DNA of 64,000 nt, from NCBI GenBank assembly GCA_039916305.1, contig JBDSLR010000011.1, positions 20,813 through 84,812 of the forward strand, written 5' to 3'. The stretch is from JACMLD01 sp039916305 (GTDB lineage Bacteria; Bacteroidota; Bacteroidia; Chitinophagales; Chitinophagaceae). How positions within the stretch are numbered: the first letter of the stretch is position 1; each line of letters begins with the position of its first letter. Below the pieces are notes generated by a model that was not told where the DNA came from, did no database searches, and was given only the letters and a program-made list of their open reading frames with translations. The position numbers were made by a program, and so were the translations under genes. Shown here piece by piece: positions 61,257 to 64,000 of the stretch.

Positions 61257-62423
61257 TTATTGATTGGGGATTGGCTTATTGACCTTTAAAATAAACAAGC
61301 CCAGGACGGCAGCCGCCACAGACGCAAGCAGTATACTCATTTTAGAAGCTGTAATCACGGCAGGGTCATTAAAAGCGAGATTGGTAATAAATATGCTCAT
61401 GGTAAAACCAATGCCGCCGAGCAAGGATACCCCCAGCAGGTGGCCCCAGTTTAATTCCTGCGCCAGACTGGCAATCTTCATTTTTACAGCCAGCCAGGAA
61501 GTAAAAAATATACCAGCAAGTTTCCCCAGTATAAGACCTGCAATAATACCAATAGAATTATTGGTGCTAAAACTCGCCGGCAAGTTTTCAGGGAAGATAA
61601 TGGCCGTATTGGCCAAAGCAAATATGGGTAGTATGCTAAATGCAATTGGCTTGTGCAGAAAATGCTGTAGTTTATAGGAGATGCCCCCTTCTTTTTCTTT
61701 TTCAAACGGAATAGCAAATGCAAGCAGCACGCCGGCAATGGTAGCATGTACACCGGATTTAAGCATGCAGTACCACATAACAATACCGCCAAGCAGGTAA
61801 AGTGGCAGTAAATAAACCTTTCTTCTTCCGGCAATAAAAAGCCCGGTGAAAATAAGCAGGGCCGTGCCAAAATACCAGATTGAAAATCCCTTTGTATAAA
61901 ACAAGGCAATGACTGTAATGGCGCCAAGATCATCAATGATAGCAAGCGCCGTAAGAAATATTTTTAATGCAACAGGAATTTTGTTACCGGCCAACGAAAG
62001 TATGCCCAGTGCAAAAGCAATATCGGTTGCCATGGGTATACCAAAGCCGGCCTGTGTTGGCGTGCCGGCATTAAATATAAAATGAATAAGGGCAGGAAAG
62101 AGCATGCCACCCGCAGCGGCGAGTATTGGCAATAAAGCGTTTTTAAAGCTGGACAGTTCACCTATATATAATTCCCGTTCTATCTCCAGGCCTACCAGTA
62201 AAAAGAATATAGCCATCAGGCCGTCATTGATCCAGTGTTCAATGCTGTAGTTTAAATCGAGACCTGCAAAAGAAAGGTTAAGTTTTTCATGAAAAAAATG
62301 CGTATAAGATTCGCCGGCGGTACTATTGGCAATGATTAAAGAAACGAGGGTGCAGCCAATTAAAACAAATCCGCTGGATTTTTCACTGTCAGCAAAGTCT
62401 TTAAAAATCGTTGAGATTTTCAT
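61257..62423 (-). CDS. nhaA: Na+/H+ antiporter NhaA
   Basis: A 388-residue membrane antiporter with about twelve hydrophobic spans. The pair of adjacent aspartates that bind sodium is in LTALAIIDDLGAI, and the upstream acidic residue is in PMATDIAFALG. HWINDGLMAIFFLLVGLEIE and GGIGFTMSIFITNLAF are further family segments. It expels Na+ in exchange for protons at alkaline pH. It is unlinked in function to the adjacent Mo block and converges with it. Confidence 0.95.
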   Translation of the reverse strand: MKISTIFKDFADSEKSSGFVLIGCTLVSLIIANSTAGESYTHFFHEKLNLSFAGLDLNYSIEHWINDGLMAIFFLLVGLEIERELYIGELSSFKNALLPILAAAGGMLFPALIHFIFNAGTPTQAGFGIPMATDIAFALGILSLAGNKIPVALKIFLTALAIIDDLGAITVIALFYTKGFSIWYFGTALLIFTGLFIAGRRKVYLLPLYLLGGIVMWYCMLKSGVHATIAGVLLAFAIPFEKEKEGGISYKLQHFLHKPIAFSILPIFALANTAIIFPENLPASFSTNNSIGIIAGLILGKLAGIFFTSWLAVKMKIASLAQELNWGHLLGVSLLGGIGFTMSIFITNLAFNDPAVITASKMSILLASVAAAVLGLFILKVNKPIPNQ

Positions 62424-62948
62424 GGGTTAAAACTATGCAATAAAATATTGTTGGCATTTTTTACGGCACATTAAATGAGGCGCAAGTCTTAATTGTTGTC
62501 CGCCTTTTTTAGCAGATTATTGTTTATTGAATATTGATCTCCGCCATCCTGCTAAGCAGTCCAGGTCCACGGGTCTGGGAGCCGCATTAGCATTATGCTG
62601 AGCCAATTCAGGTTTTAATTTCACCAATTGATTTCACCTGTTTTTGAAATACGGTCCCACTAAATATGTATTGTTTTAAAACATTTATAGCGATTTCGTT
62701 TCTTTGCTACAAGCTTGTGTTTAACAAGAAAGCAATTCTCAAGCAAGCAAAATGTCTCCGTTCCTGGCTTGCTTTACATTCCGAACCATACTCATAGGCA
62801 CCTTGCTGATGACCGCCTATTTAAGTTGCGACTCGGAGTATCCTGGACTAGTATTATCTGTGGTGAGGTTTGGTTTGTTCACAGGAAGTGTGAGAAACAA
62901 ACACCAGGAACAAAGCATATACGTGTTCGTATTTCATAATTTATTTAC
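62424..62948. other. 525-base non-coding stretch upstream of nhaA
   Basis: No gene is supported. Open frames of 74 and 120 codons on the + strand (62715-62939 and 62752-63114) lack any motif, and the longer one runs antiparallel into the secreted-protein gene. The nhaA promoter must lie at the left end on the - strand; only one-mismatch -7 candidates such as TAGTTTTA were seen. A weak ATACG/CGTAT hairpin lies near 62920-62935. Confidence 0.5.
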
Positions 62949-63488
62949 TCAGCAACCGCCTTTGCGGGGGACACGTTTAAAAATTACTTTACTATCCCGT
63001 TCTACATACTCGCCCGATATTATTGGGTATGAATACTTGGGCGCGTGCGATACGTTGTGGCTTTTTATAATTATTTTGTCGTTAACTTTCAGGCTATGCA
63101 ATTGCTCAAGTTGAGACTTTTCCGGCTCAAATTTTACAATGTAATCGTCACTATTAATCCTGACCATCACTCCGAAACCTAATCTTGAGCCTGGCGGAAG
63201 AGAAAGAGAGGTTACAACAGCCTCCATATTGGTAGAATCTTTAATGTGATTCCATATTTTAGCTTCAGCGGCCTGTACTTTTTTACCTGCGGCAGATGCT
63301 TCCCATTTTTTGTACATTATACCATCAGGGGTAGCCTCCCATATTTTCAGTCCGGCTTCCCTTTCAGCAGCAGAGAGGGGTTTTTGGGTTGACCTTTTAA
63401 AACTTTCATTTTTAATTTCGCGATTAGCAAATACTAGTCCGCTTACCACAACCAGCGGTAAGAGCAGCGCATAAATAACTTTTTTCAT
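62949..63488 (-). CDS. Secreted protein of unknown function
   Basis: A 179-residue protein that I do not recognise. It has a signal peptide (KKVIYALLLPLVVVSGLVFA, about 2-21). A charged helical part follows (AEREAGLKIWEATPDGIMYK, then AEAKIWNHIKD). The second half is beta-rich (PPGSRLGFGVMVRINSDDYI, then LKVNDKIIIKSHNVSHAPKY) and ends with a basic tail and a lone cysteine. The second half could be a small barrel, as in proteins that bind ligands or envelope components. It lies downstream of the sulfatase-modifying-factor-like gene on the same strand, separated by a hairpin, so the two are probably separate units. Confidence 0.6.
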   Translation of the reverse strand: MKKVIYALLLPLVVVSGLVFANREIKNESFKRSTQKPLSAAEREAGLKIWEATPDGIMYKKWEASAAGKKVQAAEAKIWNHIKDSTNMEAVVTSLSLPPGSRLGFGVMVRINSDDYIVKFEPEKSQLEQLHSLKVNDKIIIKSHNVSHAPKYSYPIISGEYVERDSKVIFKRVPRKGGC

Positions 63489-63534
63489 ATTTTTTTCTTT
63501 AATTAAATAATTGATTACAAAATTTTAAAACGGC

Positions 63535-63563
63535 AAAGAGGATTTGTAACACCCGGCCTCTTT
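63535..63563 (-). terminator. Candidate terminator behind the formylglycine-generating-enzyme-like gene
   Basis: On the - strand AAAGAGG, a 15-base loop and CCTCTTT form a 7-bp perfect stem (+ strand 63535-63541 and 63557-63563), followed after CCG by T-rich sequence. It lies about 45 bases behind the stop of the gene at 63607 and before the start of the secreted protein gene at 63488. Confidence 0.5.
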
Positions 63564-63606
63564 AAACAAACCTCTTTTTTATTTTAGCTCAAAGATCTTC
63601 GGTATG

Positions 63607-64000
63607 CTAAAGGGAAGAAGCGAGCCGGAACCCCATAGCGCCGTAGCCTAACCGGACGGTGATGCGATAGGCTAGGCAGCTCATAGCGGGTTCGCTGGCC
63701 CAGTTACCGCCGCGGATAACCCGATGCGGCCCTGTTGCAGGGCCCTTCGGATCATTTCCCGGACTTTTACCATAATAGTTCTCATCATACCAATCGTTGC
63801 ACCATTCAAATACATTGCCCGACATATCATACAATCCCAATTCATTGGCCTCTTTTTGTCCAACAGGATGAGTATTTGATCCGCTGTTGGCAGAAGTCCA
63901 GGCTACCGCATTGATATCATTACTACCTGCATATTCAAATTTCTTGCTCTTTGTACCGCCTCTTGCAGCATACTCCCATTCTGCTTCTGTGGGCAGGCGA
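63607..64000 (-). CDS. Formylglycine-generating enzyme / SUMF1-family protein, C-terminal part (5' end outside window)
   Basis: The - strand frame is open from the window end to the stop at 63607, giving about 130 residues of the SUMF1/FGE-sulfatase fold. RLPTEAEWEYAARGG (start of the visible part), VGQKEANELGLYDMSGNVFE with WCNDWY, HRVIRGGNW and GFRLA at the end are the signature run of the family. Members oxidise a sulfatase cysteine to formylglycine or, more widely, act as binding or structural modules; some are lipoproteins. The N-terminus, which would tell whether it is exported, lies outside. No sulfatase gene is in view. Confidence 0.87.
   Translation of the reverse strand, partial: RLPTEAEWEYAARGGTKSKKFEYAGSNDINAVAWTSANSGSNTHPVGQKEANELGLYDMSGNVFEWCNDWYDENYYGKSPGNDPKGPATGPHRVIRGGNWASEPAMSCLAYRITVRLGYGAMGFRLASSL

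Noticed and set aside
62715..63114. Open frames of 74 and 120 codons on the + strand near the secreted protein
   Set aside because: No motif, and the longer one overlaps the signal-peptide-bearing gene on the other strand; probably accidental.
1..64000. Search by eye for tRNA, rRNA, CRISPR arrays, transposases and phage genes
   Set aside because: Nothing with a cloverleaf, regularly spaced repeats, transposase motifs or terminal inverted repeats was found; short isolated elements could still have been missed without a computation.

Overview
The window looks like chromosomal DNA from a member of the Bacteroidota, most likely the family Chitinophagaceae. The grounds are: a secreted enzyme with a type IX secretion C-terminal sorting domain (46155-48101); -7 promoter elements of the TAnnTTTG type in front of the ECF sigma gene and the isopentenyl-diphosphate isomerase gene; few purine-rich ribosome binding sites; and gene content typical of that family. 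No rRNA, tRNA, insertion sequence, prophage or CRISPR array was recognised. Almost every gene lies on the + strand; only the last three are on the - strand.

Region 1 (1-39025) is a large exopolysaccharide or surface-glycan locus that continues upstream of the window. It holds about 14 glycosyltransferases (GT2, GT4 and CgeB-like), six methyltransferases (one sugar C-methyltransferase, one CmcI-like, one Methyltransf_24-like, three FkbM), and sugar-nucleotide enzymes (3,5-epimerase tail, DegT aminotransferase, ATP-grasp enzyme, GDP-mannose 4,6-dehydratase-like, CDP-paratose 2-epimerase-like, UDP-HexNAc dehydrogenase). It also holds acyltransferases (NeuD-like, OafA-like, WcaF-like), a polymerase-like membrane protein, a secreted beta-helix protein and a PHP-type tyrosine phosphatase. 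Embedded in it is an unusual three-gene module (32016-36078): a fused alpha/beta 2-oxoacid dehydrogenase E1, a lipoyl E2 with an extra C-terminal zinc ribbon, and a membrane-tethered fusion of a carrier-protein-like domain with an AcpS-type phosphopantetheinyl transferase. My inference is that it makes an acyl group for decorating the glycan.

Region 2 (39374-45899) is a carotenoid locus: a CarH/LitR-type MerR regulator with the adenosylcobalamin photoreceptor signature, an ECF sigma factor, then crtI, crtB, idi, crtZ and crtY. The expected product is zeaxanthin or a derivative, under light control. Inverted repeats upstream of the sigma gene and of crtY share a CGTGT-N10/11-ACACG core and are candidate operators.

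Region 3 (46155-49958) holds a secreted clan-A glycoside hydrolase-like protein with a sorting domain, a FabF-type ketoacyl-ACP synthase, and a frameshifted C-terminal remnant of a DUF3500 protein directly behind fabF.

Region 4 (49959-61160) is one long co-directional molybdenum block: a two-subunit Mo hydroxylase (isoquinoline 1-oxidoreductase/aldehyde dehydrogenase type) with a di-haem cytochrome c, XdhC, a MocA-like nucleotidyltransferase, MoaA, MoeA, a TauE/SafE permease, a small secreted sulfite-oxidase-fold-like protein, MoaD, a MoeB-rhodanese fusion, MoaE and a MoaC-MoaB fusion. The enzyme, its cofactor pathway and its maturation factors are therefore encoded together.

Region 5 (61257-64000, - strand) holds NhaA, an unknown small secreted protein, and the C-terminal part of a formylglycine-generating-enzyme-family protein cut by the window end.
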